7,133 nucleotides of DNA from Acidobacteriota bacterium (GTDB lineage Bacteria; Acidobacteriota; Blastocatellia; Pyrinomonadales; Pyrinomonadaceae), in assembly GCA_003222935.1 (NCBI GenBank), contig QHXL01000306.1, positions 1 to 7,133 on the forward strand, in the 5' to 3' direction. A model generated the notes under the pieces. The model was given only the letters and a program-made list of their open reading frames with translations, made no database searches and was not told the origin of the DNA. The translations under genes and the position numbers were made by a program. Positions 1-6,155 of the stretch are shown here, one piece after another; position 1 is the stretch's first letter, and each line of letters starts with the position of its first letter.

Positions 1-768
1 GAAGCCGGCCTTAGCAAATGCCTCGCGAATCGTTCGATTCGTATCGAAATACACTTGGGAGTAATGAGCGTTGTTGCAGTACGGGCGAACAGCCAGTACT
101 GGGCCAAGTGGTGTGAATCTCAAAACCCCGACTTCGGGAGGTGGATTGATCGTCACGTTCGGAATCAGGTGTATGCGGTGCTTGAGTACCTGGGTGGCGC
201 GGGAAACATCAACCGAGTGATCGAGTTGAGCTTCGAGATCCACTCGTCGATAAGGATTTGCAGAAAAGTTCTGAATCTTATCGGTGAAGATTCTGCCGTT
301 GCCGACAAAAGTGCGGACATTATCTGGAGTGTCGATCGTTGTTACAAACATGCCAATGTCATCGACTGTTCCGGTAACACCGCCTGCATTAATGACGTGT
401 CCTACCTTGAAAGGACGAAGCATCATCAGGAATCCACCAGCAGCGAAATTTGATAAGAGGCCGCTCCAGGCGAGTCCGATCGCAAGTCCGAACGCAGCCA
501 GCAACGCTGCGAATGTAGTCGTCTGTACGCCAAAGTAGCCGAGTAGTGCAATTACAAGACTGATGTTGAGCAATATCGAAACTGTAGAACCAAGATACTT
601 TACGATAGCTGGTTCGACTGTTCGTCTTTGAAGTGTTTTTGTGATCAGGCCGATTGAGAAATGGATTAGCCATCGCCCGGTAAACCAAAGGGCAATCGCT
701 CCCAGAATTTTGAAGCCAAAGGCCGCGGCCCAAAGCAATATAGGTTGTAAGACGCTCTCTAGGGTCAT
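1..768 (-). CDS. mscS: MscS-family small-conductance mechanosensitive channel, C-terminus cut by window edge
   Basis: The frame is open from ATG 768 to the window edge (256 codons). It encodes an inner-membrane channel that would release solutes on hypo-osmotic shock. Three hydrophobic segments lie near residues 9-30, 58-80 and 84-113. The third is the Gly/Ala-rich pore helix (AAFGLAIGLAWSGLLSNFAAG, residues 91-111 approximately), followed by the family's 'LRPFKVGHVI' at 117-126, which opens the beta domain. The C-terminal alpha/beta domain continues to 'REAFAKAGF', matching the end of E. coli MscS just before its 'FPYPQ' tail, so only about 20-30 residues are missing. The family's usual PNGxI reads G-N-G-R-I (156-160), and the Gln common after the pore glycines is absent. 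A GGAG lies 9 nt upstream of the ATG. The start overlaps the stop of the preceding small gene as ATGA, suggesting translational coupling. The family call is very secure; the paralogue is not determined. Confidence 0.93.
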   Translation of the reverse strand, partial: MTLESVLQPILLWAAAFGFKILGAIALWFTGRWLIHFSIGLITKTLQRRTVEPAIVKYLGSTVSILLNISLVIALLGYFGVQTTTFAALLAAFGLAIGLAWSGLLSNFAAGGFLMMLRPFKVGHVINAGGVTGTVDDIGMFVTTIDTPDNVRTFVGNGRIFTDKIQNFSANPYRRVDLEAQLDHSVDVSRATQVLKHRIHLIPNVTINPPPEVGVLRFTPLGPVLAVRPYCNNAHYSQVYFDTNRTIREAFAKAGF

Positions 769-1031
769 ATACGGGCTCTCCGTTCGACAGAAGGGGAATA
801 AAAACGTCCGCTCGATTTCCAGGTTTTAATATCAAACCTCCGATGCATACCGCAGCGCAGACATGCGCGATAGGTTTCCTGTCCACGAGTGAAAGGACGG
901 CTTAGCTCTAAATGCCAGCAGCTGGAAAGGCGATTGGCGAAATACCTAACCGTGGTGAGATATTGATGGTCTAATTCGAAAAGATCAGACGGGGGACTTG
1001 CAGAGAGAAAGCCGGGTTCCAGCGTGCTCAT
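765..1031 (-). CDS. small putative zinc-binding hypothetical protein (Cys-x-His ... Cys-x2-Cys)
   Basis: This 88-residue protein has a compact Cys/His core: C38-W-H40, then 'SRPFT' (44-48), then C57-L-R-C60-G, then 'RFDIKTWK' (65-72). C38, H40, C57 and C60 could bind one zinc ion, so it resembles a small zinc ribbon. From memory, short proteins with this 'SRPFT...CLxCG...FD.KTW' pattern are common in Acidobacteriota. I know of no established function. It has no signal peptide or membrane segment, so it is probably cytoplasmic. GGAG sits 7 nt before the ATG. It lies 12 nt downstream of the DUF1269 gene, and its TGA overlaps the ATG of the channel gene, so all three are probably co-transcribed and the last two translationally coupled. 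The gene assignment is good on context and ribosome site; the zinc binding is inferred. Confidence 0.72.
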   Translation of the reverse strand: MSTLEPGFLSASPPSDLFELDHQYLTTVRYFANRLSSCWHLELSRPFTRGQETYRACLRCGMHRRFDIKTWKSSGRFYSPSVERRARI

Positions 1032-1043
1032 GAAAATCTCCGA

Positions 1044-1580
1044 TCAGTTCGCCAACATTGCGAGCATCTTGTTGTCCTGTTCGTTACTTACAGTAGTATG
1101 AATAATTGTGTCTCCGTAGTCTCGTAACTGCGAAAGCGCCGAGGGAACATGAGCCTCACGCAACAGCATAAAAATTGCCGAGGCGCCTGGCCCCATCACC
1201 GCAGAAACATCGCGCTTAAAATCTGTGGAAAGATGGAGTGTTTCCTGCCACCATTGCGCTTCCTGCGTAAAAGTCGCGTGAGTGGTTGCACTTCTGACGG
1301 AAGCAATCGATATCCCGCTAACGACTTCGCTTATCTTGTTCGCCAGGGGAAGGAATAGCGTCTTGCCAAGCAAGGATCCCCACAGCCTGGCCCACCCCGC
1401 AGCTTCCAGGGTCGATGGATCAACACTGAGATGGATTCTTACTTTGGCCTCGTTGTTAATGGTGACTGCCACAGCCTCTTCAAGGTCCCGAACCCACATC
1501 CATTCGCGCCGGCGGAGTTCGTTCAACACTTCAGGGGCTCTGTATTGGTCGCGGAAAACGAAAGCTATAAGTTCACTCAC
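1044..1580 (-). CDS. DUF1269-family protein
   Basis: This 178-residue protein starts at GTG 1580. An in-frame TAG lies just upstream, and an AAGGAAG purine stretch precedes the start. The opening 'MSELIAFVFRDQYRAPEVLNEL' and the later 'DLEEAVAV' match the N-terminal strand-helix-strand of DUF1269 proteins. The central segment (about 62-90) is moderately hydrophobic and contains 'GSLLGKTLFLPLA', where the family normally has a Gly-rich membrane-like stretch. The C-terminal half has the typical 'DFKRDVSAVMGPGASAIFMLLREA' and a closing 'GDTIIHTTVSNEQDNKMLAML'. The biochemical role of the family is unknown. It is the first gene of the unit that leads to a mechanosensitive channel, which hints at an envelope or osmotic-stress role (inference). 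The central glycine-zipper-like region is less Gly-rich than in typical members. Confidence 0.85.
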   Translation of the reverse strand: MSELIAFVFRDQYRAPEVLNELRRREWMWVRDLEEAVAVTINNEAKVRIHLSVDPSTLEAAGWARLWGSLLGKTLFLPLANKISEVVSGISIASVRSATTHATFTQEAQWWQETLHLSTDFKRDVSAVMGPGASAIFMLLREAHVPSALSQLRDYGDTIIHTTVSNEQDNKMLAMLAN

Positions 1581-1783
1581 GGGCTTAGACTCTTCCTTGG
1601 ATTGCTAGGCGAGTACTTTTAGAGCAACGGGATATGGCCAACGATTGGTACGGAGGCCGTTGCTCCACTCGATGCTTCGACTGAGTTCGCTAGCCGGTAA
1701 CGAGTATGAGGATAGAACGCGGATGATTAGTACTGAATAGGGTGGACTCTGTATTTCTCAGTAGGGCAGTTATGTAGCGAGCG
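1581..1783. promoter_or_regulatory. intergenic region upstream of the DUF1269-MscS unit, with a 9-bp inverted repeat
   Basis: This gap lies between the response-regulator stop and the DUF1269 start, both on the minus strand. It contains a perfect 9-bp dyad, GAGCAACGG (1622-1630) and CCGTTGCTC (1657-1665), separated by 26 nt. A smaller dyad, CCAA-CGA-TTGG (1638-1648), sits inside it. In the minus direction the stem is followed by TAAAAG, not a T-run, so it is not a standard intrinsic terminator. It lies 42-85 nt upstream of the DUF1269 start, which fits an operator or leader hairpin. I see no convincing -35/-10 pair, and no T-run terminator for the two-component genes. Confidence 0.4.
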
Positions 1784-2431
1784 CTAAGCCTCAACAAGCT
1801 GGTTGCGAATCGCGTAATGAACTAATTCGACGATCGAGTTTATATCCAGTTTTCTCATCACCGTAGCTCGATGGGTTTCGACAGTTTTTACGCTGATTGA
1901 CAGTGCGAGTGCGATTTCCTTGTTGCTTTTGCCTTCCGCTAGCAGTTGCACGATCTCACGTTCGCGATCGGTTAATGTTCGAAACACTGAACCTTCGTCT
2001 GGTTTAGCGCTCGACTTTAGAAATGCGTCCAACAGCGCTTCAGATACCTTCGCCGTGAAAAACGGTTTGCGGTGCGAAAGCGCCTCGACAGCACTGGTAA
2101 GATGACGCCCCGCGTCTGACTTCAACACGTACCCGCGGGCTCCCGCCGACAACACCTCGCGAATGAGTTGTTCAGTTTCGTGCATTGTGAAGATCAATAC
2201 TTCGGTGCGGGGTAACTCGCGTTTTATCTGACGAGTTGCTTCCAGGCCGTTAAGTTCGGGCATGGAGAGATCTATAACAGCTACATCGGGCGACAACTTG
2301 AGGGCCATCTTGACGGCCTCGTGACCGTTGGACGCTTCGCCGCAGATTTCCCAGCCATTTTGTTGACTCAGTTGCTCGCGTAACCCACGTCTTACGACGT
2401 CATGATCGTCTGCTAGAAGTATTCGAACCAT
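1784..2431 (-). CDS. NarL/LuxR-type two-component response regulator
   Basis: This 215-residue DNA-binding regulator has an N-terminal receiver domain (about 2-118) with acidic residues D8 and D9, phospho-acceptor D54 ('VIDLSMPELNG'), T82 and K104. All the key residues are intact. A linker (about 119-150) leads to a C-terminal LuxR/GerE helix-turn-helix (about 153-208) with the classic 'LTDREREIVQLLAEGKSNKE' start and 'ISVKTVETHRATVMRKL' recognition region. GGAG lies 6 nt before the ATG, supporting this start. The gene overlaps the kinase stop by 32 bp, so the two are co-transcribed and probably a cognate pair. The targets are unknown. The divergent operon starting at 5586 is a positional candidate. 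Confidence 0.96.
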   Translation of the reverse strand: MVRILLADDHDVVRRGLREQLSQQNGWEICGEASNGHEAVKMALKLSPDVAVIDLSMPELNGLEATRQIKRELPRTEVLIFTMHETEQLIREVLSAGARGYVLKSDAGRHLTSAVEALSHRKPFFTAKVSEALLDAFLKSSAKPDEGSVFRTLTDREREIVQLLAEGKSNKEIALALSISVKTVETHRATVMRKLDINSIVELVHYAIRNQLVEA

Positions 2432-4898
2432 GATTAACTCCGTTTGTTATAGGTACTATTGCTGAAACAGTCGTCCCTTGATCGTGAGTAACGATTTCTA
2501 GTCTCCCACCTAGCTGCAGCAGTCGTTGTCGCATTCCCGGAATCCCAACTCCAGTCTCGATGAGACTTCCCGAGTCGTCTCGGCGCTTTAGAAGTGGAAT
2601 GCCTCGACCCTGATCCTTGATTTCAAGGATTACGTGACCATTCTTTCTTTCGAGTCGGATGCTTGCGGTTGCGCTTCGAGCATGACGACGAACATTTGTT
2701 AGCGCTTCCTGTACAACTCGGAATAGCGCCATCTCTACATCGCCAGGTAACCTGCCGATTGGCGTTGCCATTACATCGACGTAGACGCCGCTACGTTTCC
2801 TAAAACCCTCGACATACCATTGAAGCGCTGAAACCAGGCCGGCCTGATCTAGAAGTGGTGGATGCAGCAAATAAGAGAGCGTGCGAATCTCTTGCAGTGA
2901 TTGATCGCAAAGTGACTGGCATTCATCAACGAGCTGTCGCTGCTCGAGCGATTCAGTCGTTGGGAGTTGCCCTAGTTTTGCCAGGTTCACTGAAATTGCG
3001 AACAGGTTCTGAGCAGTGCCGTCATGTAATTCTCGCGCAATACGGCGACGTTCCTCGTCTTGAATGTTGAATAGACGTATCGTCAGTTGGACGAGTTCCT
3101 GCTCGGAACGAATTCGATCCGTTACGTCTTCACTTATCATCATCAGCGATTCAACGTCACCATCAATAGAAAACTCCGGGACAATGCGGGTCCAGAAGTT
3201 GCGCGATCGATATTCAAATGCGCGCTGAACGGTCTTGCGGGTGTCAATTGCTTGCCGGCAGCTTGCTTCAAATTGCTCACTGGCCTGGTCGTCAAAGTCG
3301 AATTCAGTAGGACGTTTTCCAATGAGTTGTTCTGCAGAAACGTCAACCACCTTTTCAATCGCAGGACTTGCGTAAATAAAACGAAGATTTCGATCTAGAC
3401 GACAGATGATGTCGGGTGAGTTTTCTACCAGGGTCGAAAATTCCCGCTCGCTGAGTCGCAGGTCTTCCTCGAGTGCTTTGCGCTCCGATATATCGCTGGA
3501 TGCGACGAGTATGCATTTCTCGCCCCCAAGGTCGATTAGTTCGGCTGATGAAAGTAGAACCCTAAAGTCGCCGGTCTTGGTTCGGAAGTTCATTTCAAAG
3601 TACCGATTTGCACCTCTACTGAGCAGCGGATCAACAAGTACGGTGTTTCGATGGGCTGGCGTCTCAAAAATGTTCAATTCTCTGGAGGTGTGCCCGATGA
3701 CCTCGTCGCGGCTAAAGCCACTCATATTGAGAAAGCTTTCATTAACGTCGATGTATCTGCCGCCAATGAGTGTCGTAATTGACATCGGCTGCGGATTCGA
3801 TCTGAATGCCCGTGCGAAACGCCTTTCGCTCTCCTCGACAGCCTGATGGGCCAACTCTAATTTCGTGATGTCACGAGAAACAGCAAGCAATCGTTCGACA
3901 TTTCCGTTTGTCCCTCGCACAGGCGTGATGACGGTGTGCCACCATTTGGGTGTTCCTTTGAAAGTTAATGCAAAGCCCTGGAACGAACCGGCCTTTTCTT
4001 CAGCTGCGAGTTTCACTGCTTGTTGAGCTTGTTCTTTTTCAACTCCACTCCACAATTGAATCCAGGATTTACCTTTCAATTCTTCAAAGTCGTCGATTTC
4101 CAGTAGTTGCCGACCGTTCTCACTCATGTAAACCAGGTTTCCGTCGAGGTCGAGAAGCTTGATACAGTCAGTGCTGCTTTCAACGATCCCTCGGTTAAAT
4201 CCCTCGCTAACCACCAGCGCCTCTTCAACTCTCTTTCGCTCTGTGATATCGCGCCCAATTCCCTGAAGTTCAGCCTGCCCGCCGTGCGAGATTACCCTGT
4301 TGGTCCATCGGTGCCAGCCGATAGTCCCGCCCGGTTTGATCACTTCGTGCTCGTGGGTATTAAGTTCTGCGTTAGCCAGCAAGTCCCGGATGAGTTGTTG
4401 AGTAGAGGCTCTGGTGTGAATAGGAAGAAGTTCAATGAACTTCGAACCGATCAACTCGTCGCGGCTCCTGGAGAAGTAACGACAGTAAGCATCGTTGACA
4501 AATGTGAGAGTTGTATCAGGTAAGTACCTGCAAATGAGTTCAGTTTGCGTTTCAACTACGTTTCGATAGCGTTCTTCACTCTCCGCCAACGAGCGAGCGG
4601 CCGCTCTCTTGCGATTTCGCTCGACCAGGAGACCGACAATCAGCAAACTCTGAAGCGCCACCAAGACAGTCGCGCCGATAATTCGCCATTTGTATTGTCC
4701 AAGGAAAGTTGAGTCGAGCAGAAGGGACAAAGGCCCTTGCGTTGATATTTCCGCAAAGGGTGCGAAGAGACTCGCTTGGGATGGTTCCGTCATACGGGGG
4801 AACAATGTGGCCAAAAGACGATTTGGCCACATTGAGGGGAAAACCATTAACCCGACCGCAAGGAAGGGAAGATAGAGATGCGCGCGAAAACATCTCAT
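2400..4898 (-). CDS. membrane-anchored four-PAS sensor histidine kinase (HisKA_3/NarX class)
   Basis: This 832-residue kinase probably phosphorylates the overlapping response regulator. An N-terminal hydrophobic segment (about 8-22) and a strong membrane helix (about 72-92, 'IIGATVLVALQSLLIVGLL') flank only about 45 residues outside the membrane. Four PAS domains follow, at about 107-225, 231-349, 356-476 and 483-597. The first three end in a 'RDIT/SDIS' plus charged-linker pattern and the fourth in 'SEDVTDRIR'. The HisKA_3 dimerisation domain (about 608-680) carries 'RRRIARELHDGTAQ' with phospho-acceptor H625. The HATPase_c domain (about 718-816) has N-box E731/N735/H739, G1 'DQGRG' (762-766) and G2 'GVGIPG' (783-788). 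All catalytic motifs look intact. The chosen ATG has no good Shine-Dalgarno, and later in-frame starts (for example residue 18 or 36) are not better. A perfect 13-bp inverted repeat lies inside codons 22-32, so the N-terminus is uncertain. Confidence 0.93.
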   Translation of the reverse strand: MRCFRAHLYLPFLAVGLMVFPSMWPNRLLATLFPRMTEPSQASLFAPFAEISTQGPLSLLLDSTFLGQYKWRIIGATVLVALQSLLIVGLLVERNRKRAAARSLAESEERYRNVVETQTELICRYLPDTTLTFVNDAYCRYFSRSRDELIGSKFIELLPIHTRASTQQLIRDLLANAELNTHEHEVIKPGGTIGWHRWTNRVISHGGQAELQGIGRDITERKRVEEALVVSEGFNRGIVESSTDCIKLLDLDGNLVYMSENGRQLLEIDDFEELKGKSWIQLWSGVEKEQAQQAVKLAAEEKAGSFQGFALTFKGTPKWWHTVITPVRGTNGNVERLLAVSRDITKLELAHQAVEESERRFARAFRSNPQPMSITTLIGGRYIDVNESFLNMSGFSRDEVIGHTSRELNIFETPAHRNTVLVDPLLSRGANRYFEMNFRTKTGDFRVLLSSAELIDLGGEKCILVASSDISERKALEEDLRLSEREFSTLVENSPDIICRLDRNLRFIYASPAIEKVVDVSAEQLIGKRPTEFDFDDQASEQFEASCRQAIDTRKTVQRAFEYRSRNFWTRIVPEFSIDGDVESLMMISEDVTDRIRSEQELVQLTIRLFNIQDEERRRIARELHDGTAQNLFAISVNLAKLGQLPTTESLEQRQLVDECQSLCDQSLQEIRTLSYLLHPPLLDQAGLVSALQWYVEGFRKRSGVYVDVMATPIGRLPGDVEMALFRVVQEALTNVRRHARSATASIRLERKNGHVILEIKDQGRGIPLLKRRDDSGSLIETGVGIPGMRQRLLQLGGRLEIVTHDQGTTVSAIVPITNGVNHGSNTSSRRS
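4803..4834. repeat. perfect 13-bp inverted repeat with 6-nt loop at the 5' end of the kinase gene
   Basis: CAATGTGGCCAAA (4803-4815) and TTTGGCCACATTG (4822-4834) are exact reverse complements, separated by AGACGA. As annotated, the structure falls in codons 22-32 of the kinase. If the kinase really starts at the ATG at 4793 (residue 36), the dyad would sit 10-41 nt upstream and act as a leader hairpin or operator. No T-run follows on the minus strand, so it does not look like a terminator. Confidence 0.75.
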
Positions 4899-4927
4899 AT
4901 TCTTGCGTTTTCTGAACCGTTCTTTTT

Positions 4928-4964
4928 GTAGCGATCACCGAGATCACCCGACACGAATCGCTAC
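4928..4964. repeat. 8-bp inverted repeat upstream of the kinase gene
   Basis: GTAGCGAT (4928-4935) and ATCGCTAC (4957-4964) are exact reverse complements with a 21-nt spacer. Inside it, GATCACC occurs twice, 9 bp apart (4933-4939 and 4942-4948). The dyad ends 30 nt upstream of the annotated kinase start, a plausible place for an operator or leader hairpin. Confidence 0.45.
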
Positions 4965-5069
4965 CAACCAGGCTTACGACGAAAACATAGAAGGATCCGG
5001 GGAGGAATTCCTTCTGGGCCGCATGCCGAATTGAGCAACGTGGTCAGGAGCCAATTTGCTCTACAAAAT

Positions 5070-5084
5070 CTCCCGAAACGGGAG
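5070..5084 (-). terminator. small GC-rich hairpin in the kinase leader, possible weak terminator or attenuator
   Basis: CTCCCG (5070-5075) and CGGGAG (5079-5084) form a 6-bp stem with a 3-nt loop. Read on the minus strand it is followed by ATTTTGT, a short T-rich tract. It would sit about 170 nt before the kinase start, so if functional it would act in the leader. The T-tract is too short for confidence. Confidence 0.25.
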
Positions 5085-5173
5085 TTAGGGCACGGAACAC
5101 TTAAAGCGGAAATCTTATACAAAAAAACGACTAACCTTGGGTGGAGTCTACGCTGCGAACCCTTTTGAAACAA

Positions 5174-5204
5174 CCCGCAAAAATACGGGGGTTTTGTTAG
5201 TTTT
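5174..5204 (+). terminator. terminator-like hairpin with T-rich tail
   Basis: CCCG (5174-5177) and CGGG (5186-5189) flank an A-rich 8-nt loop and are followed by a GGTTTTGTTAGTTTT tail. The shape is like an intrinsic terminator on the plus strand, but the stem is only 4 bp and no plus-strand gene precedes it. It could end a small leader or ncRNA transcript, or be fortuitous. Confidence 0.2.
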
Positions 5205-5212
5205 GTGCCCGA

Positions 5213-5435
5213 AATTACAGATTAATCCATCGCAAATTACCTAGTTCACCTGATTAGGTCATTTCTGCCTGTTTTATGGCGATTTCGGCGACGTAGATTA
5301 CACGATTGACTTACTGCCCGCCTAGCCGCCGGGGTCGCAAAATTTTCTCGTCATTTCCCGGTAGGCCATCTTTTCTTTCCTAGTACCTTACCGCGAATCC
5401 CCATTGTGAATTACAGACTTCACCTGATTACGGTC
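5213..5435. repeat. spaced direct repeats aattac-N4-ttcacctgatta in the divergent promoter region
   Basis: Two copies share aattac, a 4-nt variable gap, and a 12-nt identity ttcacctgatta: copy B at 5235-5256 and copy C at 5409-5430. Each is followed by GGTC, with one extra base in copy C. A third partial copy (aattacagatta) begins at 5213, 22 bp before copy B, or about two helical turns. Copy B also contains a small dyad, ACCTA...TAGGT. The arrangement between divergent operons is typical of binding sites for a transcription factor. Which regulator binds is unknown; the adjacent NarL-type regulator is a candidate. Confidence 0.5.
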
Positions 5436-5541
5436 TAGTTTCCAAACCTCTAATCTCCCCGCAGCCCACGCCCTACAATCAAATCCTAGTTCAGGAGTGC
5501 ACTAGCCGCTCTTCAGTTTCATCCATTTCAGTACTCAAGCT

Positions 5542-5566
5542 TTCCAAATAGGACAGCCGTTTGGAA
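5542..5566. promoter_or_regulatory. 7-bp inverted repeat just upstream of the operon's ribosome binding site
   Basis: TTCCAAA (5542-5548) and TTTGGAA (5560-5566) are exact reverse complements with an 11-nt spacer. The dyad ends 5 nt before the AAGGAG ribosome binding site, so it could be an operator or a leader hairpin affecting translation of the first gene of the plus-strand operon. Confidence 0.4.
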
Positions 5567-5571
5567 TTCAA

Positions 5572-5577
5572 AAGGAG
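5572..5577 (+). promoter_or_regulatory. ribosome binding site AAGGAG that selects the GTG start at 5586
   Basis: AAGGAG is 8 nt from GTG 5586 (optimal) but only 3 nt from ATG 5581 (too close). The GTG frame encodes a textbook lipoprotein signal peptide, while the ATG frame gives a non-hydrophobic start. The site therefore decides both start and frame. Confidence 0.75.
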
Positions 5578-5585
5578 CAGATGTC

Positions 5586-6138
5586 GTGCCGAAAAGACTT
5601 CTTATTCTCTGCGTGGCTACCACGCTGGGTCTGGCGATTGCCGGATGCCAAGCGGGTGGGACTAACAAAAGTGACAGCGATGCGGTCGCTAGTGGAAATG
5701 CGTCAACCCAAAGCCAAACCATCGATAGATGAGATACGTGCGGTTTTGCAGGCGCACGATAAAGCACTTAACGACAAGAATCTCGACGCCATAATGGCCA
5801 CATTTTCGACAGCACCAACGACCGTAGTTTTGGGGACTGGAGCTGGAGAACGCTGGATGGGATCACAAGAAATACGGGGAGCGTATACCGAAATTGTGAA
5901 GGACTATGACGCCGGTACTTTGGAAACCAATTGCGCAACCTGGAAAACCGGGGGCAGTGACAACGATGGAACGATGGCCTGGATAGCTGCCACGTGCGAT
6001 TGCAAGGATTCGCTCAATGGCAAGCCTCGAACATATCAGTTGAATGTCTCGGCCACTGTTGAGAAGCAGGATGGCGCATGGAAGTTCGTGTCGCTGCATA
6101 TGTCTAACTCGCCAGCACCAGGGCCACCAACGAAATAG
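5586..6138 (+). CDS. SnoaL/NTF2-like lipoprotein with an apparent frameshift between signal peptide and domain
   Basis: From GTG 5586 the frame reads a lipoprotein signal: 'MPKRLLILCVATTLGLAIAGC', with lipobox A-I-A-G-C21, then a polar Ser/Thr/Gln linker ending at TGA 5730-5732. The folded domain is in the next frame, from about 5722 to TAG 6138: 'SIDEIRAVLQAHDKALNDKN', then 'TVVLGTGAGERWMG', 'EIRGAYTEI' and 'LNVSATVEKQDGAWKFVSLH'. This is a SnoaL_3/NTF2-like fold of about 135 residues. Members of this superfamily bind or alter small molecules, and no substrate can be named here. Removing 4 nt (5727-5730) would join the frames as '...SQTIDEIRAVL', so a small GAT-type duplication, a one-base error or a real mutation could explain the break. 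If intact, the product would be anchored to a membrane outside the cytoplasm. The next gene starts 17 nt later, so this is probably the first gene of the operon. Reading from ATG 5581 in the domain frame is open but loses the signal peptide. Confidence 0.8.
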
Positions 6139-6155
6139 CACTGAGAGGGAAAACA

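Larger units (their letters stand above)
4899..5585. other. divergent intergenic region between the two-component genes and the peptide operon
   Basis: About 690 bp separate the kinase start (minus) from the lipoprotein start (plus). Reading frames here are short and show no recognisable protein. The region holds several inverted repeats (4928-4964, 5070-5084, 5542-5566), a terminator-like hairpin (5174-5204) and a spaced direct repeat (5213-5435), each listed separately. On the minus strand, TATAAG near 5115-5121 after a T-run resembles a -10 box but lacks a good -35. TTGACT at 5306-5311 has no matching -10. The length and dyad content suggest that both promoters and their regulatory sites lie here. 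Confidence 0.5.

Noticed and set aside
389..886. Minus-strand 165-aa reading frame over the channel gene
   Set aside because: It lies in another frame of the clear MscS and zinc-protein genes and shows no family features.
4576..4947. Minus-strand 123-aa frame overlapping the kinase N-terminus
   Set aside because: It is out of frame with the kinase, shows no recognisable domain, and would displace the membrane helix and the start of the first PAS domain.
4961..5173. Minus-strand 70-aa frame in the intergenic region
   Set aside because: No ribosome site, no recognisable motif, and it spans the hairpin at 5070-5084; probably chance.
5404..5432. TTGTGA with a 17-nt spacer as a promoter for the plus operon
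   Set aside because: The matching -10 position reads ATTACG, too far from TATAAT to call.
5280..5580. Riboswitch or CRISPR-like array in the intergenic region
   Set aside because: I looked for c-di-GMP (GEMM)-type conserved motifs and for regularly spaced repeats. Only two full copies of the direct repeat, 174 bp apart, plus a partial copy are present.
5581..6138. Start of the SnoaL-like gene at ATG 5581
   Set aside because: The ribosome site would be only 3 nt away and the first 40 residues have no signal or domain. The GTG 5586 frame has ideal spacing and a lipoprotein signal, so the ATG frame over this stretch is probably a shadow.
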